In this document: in pieces, positions 17,369 to 26,900 of the stretch
Position numbering within the stretch: the first letter of the stretch is position 1
How the letters are laid out: every line of letters begins with the position of its first letter
Origin: Pseudomonadota bacterium
GTDB taxonomy: Bacteria > Myxococcota_A > Polyangia > Polyangiales > Polyangiaceae
NCBI GenBank assembly: GCA_023423895.1
Contig: JAFAER010000179.1
Span: 1 to 64,000, forward strand
Direction of reading: 5' to 3'
Length of the DNA: 64,000 nucleotides
Notes under the pieces: generated by a model
What the model was told of the DNA's origin: nothing
The model's input: only the letters and a program-made list of their open reading frames with translations
The model's database searches: none
Position numbers and translations under genes: made by a program

Positions 17369-17391
17369 ACTACAATAATGTAGACTACAAT
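17369..17391 (-). promoter_or_regulatory. A/T-rich operator-like element upstream of HTH gene
   Basis: ACTACAAT occurs at 17369-17376 and 17384-17391, a 15-bp phased direct repeat. Between them CTACA/TGTAG arms form two interlocking dyads (CTACA-ATAA-TGTAG and TGTAG-A-CTACA). TACA...TGTA dyads are used by several small winged-helix repressors such as BlaI and CopY. It lies 47-69 bp upstream of the HTH start in an otherwise GC-rich neighbourhood, so it is a good candidate promoter-operator. Confidence 0.5.
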
Positions 17392-17542
17392 CCTCGGTAC
17401 GGCCAGCCGAATCTCGAAGATTCTCTGTTTTTCGTCGAATTCGTCTTTCGAGCGTCGCCTAGCAACACACCTTGTCGCCGCCGGCTCCGACGCAGCACGT
17501 CGTTCGCCGCCGACACGAATGGCAACCAAGATGACCGCATGC

Positions 17543-18013
17543 TCATTCCGCCGATGAGGCAGCACACGCGAGACCGAGCTCGGGGATGGCGATGCAGTCG
17601 TCGTGCACGACACACCCAGCGAGGCTGCCGAGCCATCGTGCTCCGAGCTCGATCTCGGGACGGACAGGGCCGCGCGTCGCGACGTCCTCCTTCCACCAAC
17701 CCCGCCCGATCTTGCCGCGGCGATTGACGAGCGCCATCCCCGACTCTCCCGTCACCTCGAGGCTCACGAGCGCCGCGCCGCTCGGCAGCGTGGTCGTCGA
17801 GTAGTAGTCGTCCCAGCCTCGTGCGAGAGCGCGCACGCCGGCGAGGAGATCGTTCATCCGCCGCAGGTCGTGCCCACATTCCCATGCGCACCACGCGACG
17901 ATCCGGACGAGCCGCGGCCGCGGACACCGCGCCAGCGTGCGCAGGATCGGCATCCCTGCAGGAGGCTCGATCCCGGTGAGACGGAAGAGGCGACTGACGA
18001 GAGCGATGCTCAT
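17543..18013 (-). CDS. Hypothetical protein
   Basis: 156 residues with the strong GC3 preference of real genes here. The sequence has an N-terminal helical part (ALVSRLFRLTGIEPPAGMP, RMNDLLAGVRALARGWDDYY) and a beta-rich C-terminal half with LVSLEVTGESGMALVNR. Six Cys residues are scattered. No signal peptide; probably cytoplasmic. I do not recognise a family. It ends 220 bp from the HTH gene start and begins 34 bp downstream of the DUF2288 gene on the same strand. Confidence 0.55.
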   Translation of the reverse strand: MSIALVSRLFRLTGIEPPAGMPILRTLARCPRPRLVRIVAWCAWECGHDLRRMNDLLAGVRALARGWDDYYSTTTLPSGAALVSLEVTGESGMALVNRRGKIGRGWWKEDVATRGPVRPEIELGARWLGSLAGCVVHDDCIAIPELGLACAASSAE

Positions 18014-18047
18014 GCTTTCGCGGCGCTCCCGCTCCCTCGCGAGACGG

Positions 18048-18353
18048 TCAGTTCAGCGACGCGCCCCCAGCGTCGACGCTCTCGTGCAAGAGGACGAACG
18101 GCTGGACGACGAGCGACACCCAGGCGGGTCCGGAGATCTTCGACCACCGCTCGATCGTCTCGAGCGACGGCTTGCCGATGAGCCCAGCGTCGATCCAGGC
18201 AGCTACACGCGCCTTGTCGTCCCTGGCGACGGCCTCACCGACCTCCAGGAGGTCGAGCGACCGATCGACCACGATGACCGCCCCCCGGGTCAGGTGCGCG
18301 CGGAGGTCCGAGAACTCGATCGGGCCCATCGAGGCAGCCAGTGTCTCTCGCAT
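18048..18353 (-). CDS. DUF2288 family protein
   Basis: 101 residues from the ATG at 18353. The sequence follows the DUF2288 pattern: FSDLRAHLTRGAVIVVDRSL, LDLLEVGEAVARDD, a WIDAGLIGKPS loop, then WVSLVVQPFVLLHES. DUF2288 proteins are short, cytoplasmic and widespread in proteobacteria, with no established function. It lies just upstream of the hypothetical gene at 17543-18013 on the same strand. Confidence 0.8.
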   Translation of the reverse strand: MRETLAASMGPIEFSDLRAHLTRGAVIVVDRSLDLLEVGEAVARDDKARVAAWIDAGLIGKPSLETIERWSKISGPAWVSLVVQPFVLLHESVDAGGASLN

Positions 18354-18540
18354 TCTTCGGCAGTAGCGCAGGCAAGCGCCAGCGGCTAGCTCAGGAAGTC
18401 GCCTCGTCGAAGCTCGACGATCGTGCACGCGTCGCTCCGCGAGCAGGGCGAGAGCTACGCCACCCGTGCGTGGTCCGAGCTCTGCCTGCCCCGTCTCCTC
18501 CTCCCTCCGACGAGAGGCAAGTCGCGAGTGGATGGCGCGA

Positions 18541-18921
18541 TCAGCCGTCGTGATGGACGGCTTCGATGTTGTGACCGTCCGGGTCCAGCACGAACGCTCC
18601 GTAGTAGTTCGCGTGATACTGCGGGCGGGGCCCAGGCGGGCCGTTGTCGGTGCCGCCGGCGGCGATCGCTGCTTGGTAGAACGCGTCGACCTGCGCGCGG
18701 CTCTCGGCACGGAACGCGATGTGAAGCTTGTCCTGCGGCGCGCCTTCCGTGACCCAGAAGTCGGGTTTCGGCGGCACGCCCATCCCGAAGACGACGACTC
18801 CTCCGGTGTACTCCTTCGGGATCTCCATCATCACGCGATAACCGAGCGGCGCGAGCGCCTTCTCGTAGAACGCACGGGTCTTCGCGGGATCTGCGGCTTT
18901 GATTCCAGTGTGATCGATCAT
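18541..18921 (-). CDS. VOC superfamily (glyoxalase/dioxygenase-like) protein
   Basis: 126 residues, one complete vicinal-oxygen-chelate module pair. It opens with IDHTGIKAADPAKTRAFYEK and closes with YYGAFVLDPDGHNIEAV, both hallmarks of the fold. Metal ligands probably include the early His and the terminal Glu. VOC proteins include glyoxalase I, fosfomycin-resistance proteins and ring-cleaving dioxygenases; the short YHANYYGAF type is a common stand-alone form of unknown substrate. The 187 bp downstream to the DUF2288 gene hold nothing recognised. Confidence 0.85.
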   Translation of the reverse strand: MIDHTGIKAADPAKTRAFYEKALAPLGYRVMMEIPKEYTGGVVVFGMGVPPKPDFWVTEGAPQDKLHIAFRAESRAQVDAFYQAAIAAGGTDNGPPGPRPQYHANYYGAFVLDPDGHNIEAVHHDG

Positions 18922-19118
18922 GGATGCGCATTGTCAGCCAGCTCCAGCTCCAGCTCCAGCGGCGCTCGCAATGTCGCACGGTGTCGACTGGGCTGGACAT
19001 CGAGGTGTCCAGTCCCGGCAGACGCGATCGGGCGAGGCAGAAGATCGATTGGGGGGTCCGAATTCCCTCGTCTTCGTCTGCGAGGAGCGCTGTAGACTCA
19101 CTCTTCGGGGGAGACGGC

Positions 19119-20789
19119 GTGAGCCTGGAGACTGGGCAGATCGTCGATGGGAAGTATCGCGTCGTTCGCCTCATCGGCGAAGGCGGGATGGGCACCGTCT
19201 ACGAAGGGCTCAATACGCGCATCGGACGGCGCGTTGCGATCAAGGTGCTGCACGCCGCCGTTGCGGCGCAGCCCGAGTTCGTCGCGCGTTTCGAACGCGA
19301 GGCGCGTGCCGCTGCGAGGATCGGCTCACCTCATGTCTGCCATGTCTACGACCTCGGGGATCTTCCGAACGGCGACCGCTATCTCGTCATGGAGTACCTC
19401 GACGGCGTCTCCTTCGAGCAGCGAATCACGTCGCGAGGACGGCTGACGCCAGCGCAGCTCGCGCCCATCGCATTCGAGCTCCTCGACGGGCTCGCGACGA
19501 TGCACGAGGCCCGGGTCATCCACCGGGATCTCAAGCCGGCAAACGTGTTTCTCGCACGCGCACCGACGCCACGAGGCGAGGTCGTGAAGATCCTCGACTT
19601 CGGCGTCGCGAAGATGCTCCCGATCGATGGCGAGCTCAGCACCAAGACCACCGTCGGGTTGATGATCGGAACGCCGCTCTACATGTCGCCGGAGCAAGCG
19701 CGCGGCGCTCAGGACATCGACGGTCGGACGGATCTCTACGCGGCGAGCGTGATGTTCTATCAGGCACTGACCGGAGAGATGCCGTACACGGCGAGCACGT
19801 TGAACGAGCTGCTCTTCAAGATCGCACTCGAATCACCGAAGCCGATTCGCGAGCGGCAGCCAGACGTCGACGACGCGCTGGCGGAGATCATCCACACCGG
19901 ACTGTCGCGAGATCCCGGGCGGCGCTTTTCTTCGGCCCGTGCCTATCAGGAAGCAATCGCCCTCTGGGGCAAGCGACAGGGACGCCCGAGTCTCAGCTTC
20001 CAGCTCCCGATGGAGCGGAGCGAACCGACCGATCCGCCACCGCCGATGCCGTCGTTCCCCGATCTCGGGCACGACAGCGATGCTGCCGTGCGCCGAAGCG
20101 CGCCGAAGGTTCCAGCGGACGTACCGCCCGCGCTCGCGGGCTCGGCCCCCACGGCATGGTCCGGCGCCAGGCCGCTGAGCCGTCCCTCGCTCGCTGCAGA
20201 GGCGGCGAGCCTTCCACCCGTCACCGACGAGGTCGGAGCGAGAGCGAGCAAGACGAAGCCGCCCTCGCGGGACTCCACGACGAGATCGGCCTGGCGACTC
20301 GCACCGCTCCGCCATGTGCTCCTCTTCGGCGCTTCTGGAGCGGTGCTCGTGGGCGCCCTCGTCACGATCGCACTGCAGGAACAGACATCGTCCTCGAATC
20401 AGGCGGCCGCGTCGGCAAGCGTCGCGGAGGTGAACGACGCTCGTCCGGCAAGCGTCATCGAACGTGGGCCGGCAGAGCCGCAGCCGTCGCTCCAGGGGAC
20501 ACCGCTCGAAGCCGCCGCCGATGCCGCCGTCCCTGCGACGCCAGTCGCGGCACCACCACGCTCTCCGACGACGACCACCACCACCACCACTGCGCAGACG
20601 CCCGCGCCCCCTGTCCTGGCCGACCGAGCCGCACCGGCGAAGAAGGCGAGTGGACCGCCACCTGCCCCACAGACGAGCGCGTCGAGCGCGTCGAGCGCCG
20701 GGGGCGCCTCCGCCGCGTCACCTCCTCCGCCAACGCCCCCCGTCCCTCCGGTCTCGTCCGTACGCAGCTTCCGTCGGAGCCTCGACTGA
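19119..20789 (+). CDS. Transmembrane Ser/Thr protein kinase (Hanks type)
   Basis: 556 residues from the GTG at 19119, preceded by GGGGGAGA; longer in-frame starts add only low-complexity sequence. The kinase domain (residues 12-275) is complete: G20-EGGMG-25 P-loop, K42 in VAIK, catalytic D137 in HRDLKPAN, D160 of DFG, and the activation-segment GTPLYMSPEQ. A Pro/Ser-rich juxtamembrane linker leads to one membrane helix at about 399-420 and a Pro/Ala/Thr-rich external tail with no sensor fold that I recognise. Such PknB-like kinases relay envelope signals in myxobacteria. The gene stands alone; its substrates are unknown. Confidence 0.93.
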   Translation: MSLETGQIVDGKYRVVRLIGEGGMGTVYEGLNTRIGRRVAIKVLHAAVAAQPEFVARFEREARAAARIGSPHVCHVYDLGDLPNGDRYLVMEYLDGVSFEQRITSRGRLTPAQLAPIAFELLDGLATMHEARVIHRDLKPANVFLARAPTPRGEVVKILDFGVAKMLPIDGELSTKTTVGLMIGTPLYMSPEQARGAQDIDGRTDLYAASVMFYQALTGEMPYTASTLNELLFKIALESPKPIRERQPDVDDALAEIIHTGLSRDPGRRFSSARAYQEAIALWGKRQGRPSLSFQLPMERSEPTDPPPPMPSFPDLGHDSDAAVRRSAPKVPADVPPALAGSAPTAWSGARPLSRPSLAAEAASLPPVTDEVGARASKTKPPSRDSTTRSAWRLAPLRHVLLFGASGAVLVGALVTIALQEQTSSSNQAAASASVAEVNDARPASVIERGPAEPQPSLQGTPLEAAADAAVPATPVAAPPRSPTTTTTTTTAQTPAPPVLADRAAPAKKASGPPPAPQTSASSASSAGGASAASPPPPTPPVPPVSSVRSFRRSLD

Positions 20790-20817
20790 CTCGCGTCGCT
20801 CCGTCATCGGGAGTCGT

Positions 20818-22365
20818 TCACTGCCCGCACTGGATCGTGTCCACCGTTCCGCCCGTGCATCGCTGCGTCGTCTCCGGACACTGCAGGCCCTTGAGGATCT
20901 GCCCGCCCTCGCAGACGATGCCCGAGTACGCGGCGACCTCGCTGCAGTGGAATCCGTCGGTCTTTCCCTGGCAGCTGTCGACTTGCTTCACGTCGCACGT
21001 GCTGTCGTTACCGATGATGTAGTTCGGCTCCGTGAGCGGCACGGACACGCCAGCCATCTCGAAGCTCTTGCCCTGGCCGATCAGCGGGATCTGGACGCGT
21101 CCCGAGAACTCCCCGGTGAGCCCGTGCTCCTCCGAGAGCGTGAAACCGCCATTGTCTCCCGCCGGGCCCTCCGGCGAGAGGGCGCCACAAACGTCCGCGT
21201 TGAGCTGGACGTAGGGTCCGATCTTTCCCTCGATCCCCGCCGCGTCGAAGGCGAGGAGGACCGGCACCGCGAGCAGCTTGCACTCGGCCTGGAGCGTCGC
21301 CTTGCCGGTGACGCTCTTCAGAGAGAGGCCGCCGTTCATGCGAGGGCCGCTCGTGAGATCGGTGAGATCGAAGTGCCTGAAGCCGGCATCACCTTCGAAG
21401 CCAGCCTCCGCGTGGGCGCCGATACGCGCGTTGACGGTGACGGCGACTTGCCCGCCGAGATTGACGCCACACTTCAGCTCCGGCTCGAAGCGCAGCGTGA
21501 CCGGGATCGGCGCCGCGATCGGGATGATGACCCCGCGTCCGCGCCACGCTCGCTCGGCAAGCGTCGACTGCCCGCTCCCGCTGACCTCGATGTCCGCGGT
21601 CACCTGCGGATCGAGCGTCAGGTGCGACTTGAAGCTCACGCCGGTCGGAGGATCCGGCAAGAAGCGGAGCTCCTTGAAGCGAACCTTGAAGTGGCCGTCG
21701 AAGCGCGCGTTCAACTTGAACGACGCGTTGCTCACCTTCACGCCTGCGCCGCCGTCGCCGAGCTGGGCGTTGATCGCGACCGAGCCGGAGCCTCCGCCGC
21801 CGCCCTGCTGGTTGTCGCCGGCGAGGAACTTCAGCGTCCGCGAGTACGTCTTCGAATCGGCGTCGTAGCCGTCGTCCGCGACCGGCGTCGACGAGTCGAG
21901 GAGCGACTTGCGGTCGGAGAAGTCGATGTCCCCCTCCTGCAGCCACTCGTCGAGCGACGCCTTCGATGTCAGGATGACGGTCTTCGCGCCGTTCTTCTGG
22001 ATCTTCTCCACGCGCCGGAGAAAGCCGTAAGGATTGGGCCCGAAGTCGCTCGTGGACGACTCCGTCTGGGTCGTCGTGGACGACCGATTTCCCGCAAGGA
22101 TCGAGCCCGCCGTGATCTTCGCGATCATCCGTTCGTGACCCGCGGTCTGGATCACGAGCCGGTCTTCCTGCACCTCGACGTCGTCCGCAAAGCTCTGGTC
22201 GGCCGTGACCGCCTCCTTCACGAGCACGGGCGGCATCGGCTCCGCGAAGGGATCGTCCTTGTCGTTCTTGGAAGAGGGCCCCTCGGCGGCGCAGCCGGGC
22301 AGCGCGGCGATCGCGAGGGCGAAGGAGAAGAGGCCGGCGAGGGCACTGACGCGCGAGTGATCCAT
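20818..22365 (-). CDS. Large lipoprotein with Cys-rich C-terminus
   Basis: 515 residues from the ATG at 22365, for which AGAGGGGTGAT is a good ribosome binding site. A signal peptide ends at IAALPGCAAE (lipobox). After an acidic start, most of the protein looks like beta-sandwich repeats (SVAINAQLGDGGAGVKVSNA, RFDGHFKVRFKELRF, PVTLRFEPELKCGVNLGG), interrupted by a GGGGGSGS loop. The last 60 residues carry eight Cys in CDVKQVDSCQGKT...CSEVAAYSGIVCEGG, likely disulfide-bonded outside the cell. No family recognised. It faces the kinase gene tail-to-tail with 28 bp between stops. Confidence 0.7.
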   Translation of the reverse strand: MDHSRVSALAGLFSFALAIAALPGCAAEGPSSKNDKDDPFAEPMPPVLVKEAVTADQSFADDVEVQEDRLVIQTAGHERMIAKITAGSILAGNRSSTTTQTESSTSDFGPNPYGFLRRVEKIQKNGAKTVILTSKASLDEWLQEGDIDFSDRKSLLDSSTPVADDGYDADSKTYSRTLKFLAGDNQQGGGGGSGSVAINAQLGDGGAGVKVSNASFKLNARFDGHFKVRFKELRFLPDPPTGVSFKSHLTLDPQVTADIEVSGSGQSTLAERAWRGRGVIIPIAAPIPVTLRFEPELKCGVNLGGQVAVTVNARIGAHAEAGFEGDAGFRHFDLTDLTSGPRMNGGLSLKSVTGKATLQAECKLLAVPVLLAFDAAGIEGKIGPYVQLNADVCGALSPEGPAGDNGGFTLSEEHGLTGEFSGRVQIPLIGQGKSFEMAGVSVPLTEPNYIIGNDSTCDVKQVDSCQGKTDGFHCSEVAAYSGIVCEGGQILKGLQCPETTQRCTGGTVDTIQCGQ

Positions 22366-22392
22366 CGTGGGATCACCCCTCTGCACACCATG

Positions 22393-22487
22393 ATCCAGCG
22401 CAGACGGCGTCGTTCGGCTTCGCTCTCCCCCTGGATTTTCCCCTCGGTCCTGGACGCGTTGGTGGGATGATCTCTATCCAGCGCAGA
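22393..22487. repeat. Direct repeat ATCCAGCGCAGA in intergenic region
   Basis: The same 12 bases occur at 22393-22404 and 22476-22487, 83 bp apart, in the gap between the two lipoprotein genes. Could be a binding site pair or a duplication scar. Confidence 0.4.
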
Positions 22488-22520
22488 TGTGGGGCGTGCC
22501 CACCAGGCAACGTCGATCGA

Positions 22521-23852
22521 TCAGCGGAGCGGCGCCGGAGAGGCGTAGTAGCTCGCGATCGCTCGCGCGAACTGGCCGCCGTCGGTGCGGATCGTCGTCT
22601 GGTTCGGTGCTCCGGTGCCGAATACCGCGCCGATGCCGCCCGCCTCCGCGAACTCTTCGGGATGCGCGAAGAGGTAGCGCACGCGGTTGTCACGGTATCG
22701 AAGCGCGCTTCCGGCGCCGGACCCCGGCGCGCCCAGCGGCATCTGCCACCACAGGAGCGGCCGGCCGATGGTGTCGCGGATCGACTTCGCCCACGCGAGG
22801 TGGTCGTGGAAGTTGGGATGGGCGACGTTCGCCTCGTCCCAGTAGAACTTGCCCGCGCGCTTGCAGAGCGGATCGCTCGCGAGCTCGAAGCACCCGGCAT
22901 CGCGGTCGAGCGTCTCGATCACTGTGATGTCCGTATCGGCAGCGCCGAGCTTCTTCATGTAGAGGCCGATGCGGACCGGATCGGAGACGCCGTTCGTGTA
23001 CGCGCCGAACGACGACGCGGAGAGCCCGATCACGACCTTCGGGGCGAGGGCCCTCGAGAGCCGCACGATGCATTTGGCCATGCCGCCAACGTCGGCGGCG
23101 AGATCCTTGCACTCGGGGACGAGCGCGCCGACCATCATCGGAACCGAGGCCGGATCGTCGCCGCGCTTCTGAGCGTAGCCCCAGAGATCGGGCTCCACGT
23201 GGACGATCGCAGGCGAGTCGAGCTCGCCGAGGCGCTCGAACATGACCCGCACGCCGCGCCAGTACTTCGTCATGAACGCCTTCGTCGCGAATGCGCCGAG
23301 GTTGTTCTCTCCCTGGGCCGCTGCCTGGTAGAGCGTGAACATCGGGACGATGCCGCGCTGCTTGGCCGCATTCGCCTGGTTCGTGACGTAGGCACCTTCG
23401 GGCGCGTTCCACGTCGGCCAATCGAGGCCCGACAGGTACATGTAGTGGATGTCGAGCTTCTGCTCGAGCGAGTACGCCATCATCTTGTCGGGGCCGCCCT
23501 CTGCGTCGTTGCCGAGCCCGATGAGAAACTGCTCCGGAACACCGAGCTTCGTCGCGACCTGACGTTCGAGTGACGGCGGCGGCGGCGGCGGTGGCGGTGG
23601 CGGGGTGTCCGCAGATTCCGAGCCGCTCGCTCCCGCGTCCACGGCATCACGCGATCCGAGCGCCTGAGACGTTAGCTCCTCCGTGGACCCCGGCTCGCTC
23701 TCGTCCGCGTCGCCGTCCGCCATGACCGCCCTCGCATGCGCGGGTGGTGGATCGAGCGACTCGGAGAAACACGCTGCGCTCGCGCTGGCGACCAGGACCG
23801 CACCGACAAGGTGGCCACCGAGATTGAGCACTCCCCGATTCGCGCGTTTCAT
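22521..23852 (-). CDS. Lipoprotein with TIM-barrel glycosidase-like domain
   Basis: 443 residues from the ATG at 23852, which places a signal peptide ending VASASAACF (lipobox) at the N-terminus. A linker with ten consecutive prolines follows. The remaining 330 residues alternate beta strands and helices like a TIM barrel: FLIGLGNDAEGG, LDIHYMYLSGLDWP, IVPMFTLYQAA, IVHVEPDLWGYA, KVVIGLSASSFGAY, ITVIETLDRDAG and PLLWWQMPLG. VHVEPDLW and VIETLDRD supply acidic residues at strand ends, as in retaining glycoside hydrolases. The exact family is not recognised. Probably surface-exposed; it is divergent from the Gly-rich giant gene. Confidence 0.6.
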   Translation of the reverse strand: MKRANRGVLNLGGHLVGAVLVASASAACFSESLDPPPAHARAVMADGDADESEPGSTEELTSQALGSRDAVDAGASGSESADTPPPPPPPPPPSLERQVATKLGVPEQFLIGLGNDAEGGPDKMMAYSLEQKLDIHYMYLSGLDWPTWNAPEGAYVTNQANAAKQRGIVPMFTLYQAAAQGENNLGAFATKAFMTKYWRGVRVMFERLGELDSPAIVHVEPDLWGYAQKRGDDPASVPMMVGALVPECKDLAADVGGMAKCIVRLSRALAPKVVIGLSASSFGAYTNGVSDPVRIGLYMKKLGAADTDITVIETLDRDAGCFELASDPLCKRAGKFYWDEANVAHPNFHDHLAWAKSIRDTIGRPLLWWQMPLGAPGSGAGSALRYRDNRVRYLFAHPEEFAEAGGIGAVFGTGAPNQTTIRTDGGQFARAIASYYASPAPLR

Positions 23853-23981
23853 CGACCGGGCCGTACGGCGTCCGTCGCAGAATCCATCAGCACGAGCACG
23901 CACGAGCACGCGTTTGTGGACGCTCCAGGGCGACCTGCCGGCACATGGGCACACGCATCGTCGTGACCATGTCGACGGACC

Positions 23982-26900
23982 ATGCGAGGCTGTCGTCCAT
24001 GGGGTCCGCGGGCGTGTCGTGGGGGGACGGTCTTGCCGTACCGTGAGCCCGCCGACGAGATCGCTCGGCGCACACGCGAAGTCGTCGTCGAGAGGGGGCC
24101 GCTGCTGCGCCTCGACGCGAGCGGCCGTCGCGGGCGAGACGGCGACGACGGACCCGACGGCAGCAGTGCCGTTGGCGCCGGCCGTGACGGCGCCCGCGGC
24201 GGGGATGCGTCATTGGCCGAAGCCGGCGAGGTCGCCGGTCACATCACGGTCGATCTCCGGTGCACCGACCCCGACGGGACGACCGCGATGGTCTCGCTCG
24301 ACGTTCGCTCCGGCGCAACCGGCCAACGGCAGGGTGAGGTGGAGGTCGACTTCGCGCGCCCCGGCGAGGTCGAGCTCGTCGCCGTCGGAGGTCGCGGCGG
24401 TGACGGTGGCAACGGCGGTCGCGGTGGAGATGGCGCACGCGGCCGGGCGGGAGCCGACGCGACCCGGTGGTCGTCCGGCGAGGACGGCGGCCCTGGCGGC
24501 GACGGCGGGGACGGCGGCAACGGCTCGAGCGGCGCGCGGGGCGGCGCGGGCGGAGACATCGTCGTCCACGTGAGCGAACACGACACGCCGCTTCTCATGC
24601 TCGTCCAGACCGACGTGCGCGGCGGAGTGGGCGGCGCTGCAGGAGAGAACGGCCGGGGCGGCGGGGGTGGGCCCGGAGGCAGCGGCGGGAGCTCCTATTC
24701 GTGGACCGAGCGCGAGTCGTACACCGACATGAACGGGAACCGGCAGACGCGTACGACGCACCATTCGAAGTCGGGCGGCTCCAGCGGCCGGTGGGGGCGC
24801 GACGGACGCGACGGACGCGCTGACCTGCACGCGGGCGCGGAAGGACCGCATGGCTCGGTCAGGATCGACGTGCGCGAGAGCGGCGCGGTCGCCTCGTATC
24901 GCTCGCGCTACGACGTTCGCCTCGTGTCGTTCCAGCACTGCAACGCCAACGACGACGGGATCTACGAGCCCGAGGAGAAGGTATTCGTCTCGCGCGTGAC
25001 CGTCGTGAACGACGGCGGAATGCCGCTTCCGAAGCACCACGACGTCATCGTGCGCATCTCCGACGACGGCTGGATCGCACCGGCGCCCGAGCAGAAGCTC
25101 GTGCTGCCTCGCGCGCTGCCGCCCGGCGCGACGCACGTGTTCGAACGCGAGGAGCTCGAGCTCACGCTCCGGATGTTCCGGCCGCAACGCGCAGGGCCGC
25201 CGCTTGCCGCGCCCGAGACCATCCATCTGCTCGCCGAGCTGCCGCGCGTCAGACGACGTTTCGGCCGTTTCGAGGCGGCCGATGCTCCACACGGCAGGAT
25301 CGTCATCCGCTTTCCGATCGAGGTGTCACAACCGAGCACGCTCTACTCGCTGGCACCGGGGCAAGCGACGCGCATCCGTTGGCGCTTGAAGAACGTGTCA
25401 GCTCGACCGTTCGGCCTCGCGAGCGAGCAGGGACGCGCCGTCGGCGTGCGTCTCGTGCTCGATGGCGGAGAGATCGGCGCGGGGCAGATGTTTCTCTTCG
25501 CGAACGACGGATCTGCTTCTGGCGGAGAGCGACACGTCTCGCTCGAGCACGGGCTCGACCTCGGCGTCCCGCGCGTCGGTGCCGGCGACGAGATCGCCTT
25601 CGAGGCCACGATCGCGGTTCCGCACGACGCGACGCCTTACACGACCGCACGGTTCGTCGTGAGCGCAGAGCTCGGACACATCGCCGACCCGCGCCGTGCT
25701 CGCGCGGTGCATCTGCAGGAGATGCGGATCTGCGTCGGACGTCCGTTCGATGCTCGAGGCGCCGACGTCCTGCTCGTCGTGAACAACCGTACCGTCAAGA
25801 GCGAGGTCGACGCATGGGAGTCCCTCGCGTGCTCGAGCGGCCTGAGCATCTCCGTCTGGGACGCGGCGCTCGAAGGCGGGCTCGGGGTGCTGCGCGACGT
25901 CGCGGCCGGGGCACCGGCGTACCGCCTCGTCGTCGTGCTCGACAACACCTTCGACACCCCCGCCGGCGAGCGGCACGCGAGCGCCCTGCTCGACAAAGCA
26001 ACGGGCATGGAGCTGGCACGCCGGGGAACCCATGTGCTGTTCGTGGGTCGAACGCCGGAGCTCGGCACGCTGCTCGTGCCGACGGAGGGCGAAGCGCCCG
26101 AGCTGCTGGACGCAGACGCAGACGATGCGGCGGTGCTCGCAACCTGCGCGCACGCGGCCGTCGGTGACGCGGTCGCACGGTTTCCGGTCCATGCCTGGTT
26201 CTCGTGGCCGTGGTCGAAGCCGAAGAAGGAGCACCTTGCGCGACGCGCGCAGCGGCTATCGACGCTCCTCGCTCGCCTCCATCCGGAGCGCCGGTACGTG
26301 GTCGTTCATCACTTCGCGCCCACGGTCGAACGCACGATCGCCTGGCTCCGACGGGTCGCGCTCGGGGACATCGAGGTCCGTCGGTCGCTCGACGTGGCTC
26401 CGAACGCGATCACTTGCGTGACCGTCGATGCAGAGGTGATGCACGACTCCGCGTTCGTCGCTGCCGACGTGACGTTCGAGGTCGCTCTCCGCGCGCTGCC
26501 GTTCGCTGCGAAGCTGCAGCTCGCCGATGGACCGCTCCGATTCGGCGCACGCACCGTCGACGTCGTCGATGGATGCCAGGACGCCGTCGTCGCGGCGCTG
26601 CTCGGGGACTTGGTGCGCGAGCAGGCCGCCGCGCGTGACGACGGCTGGCGGAAAGCGAACCTCGCGTCCGCGTTGCCGCTGCTCGCGACGCTGGAGCGTG
26701 ATGGCTTTTCCACCCCCGTGGTGCTCGACGGTGACGATCCACGGGCAGCCCGCTTCGTCGAGCTGCTCGCGTGGCTCGACCTCATCGCACGCGATCATCC
26801 GCGTCTTTGGGAGTGGCTGCCGCCTCTATCGCTCCTGCGGCGGCGCCCACAGCTCCGACGGGTCGTGCGGGCCAGCCTCGAGCGCCTAGTTGCCCGCGCC

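Noticed and set aside
18941..18961. AGCTCC hexamer repeats upstream of the first kinase
   Set aside because: A short simple repeat lying before the chosen GTG start; no further structure.
24390..24560. Repetitive GGCGGCGACGG-like DNA considered as a non-coding repeat
   Set aside because: It is in frame and encodes the Gly/Asp-rich domain of a long open gene.
24210..25292. Minus-strand 360-codon frame opposite the Gly-rich protein
   Set aside because: The Gly-rich coding strand yields Ala/Pro/Arg-rich antisense without a pattern; judged to be a shadow.
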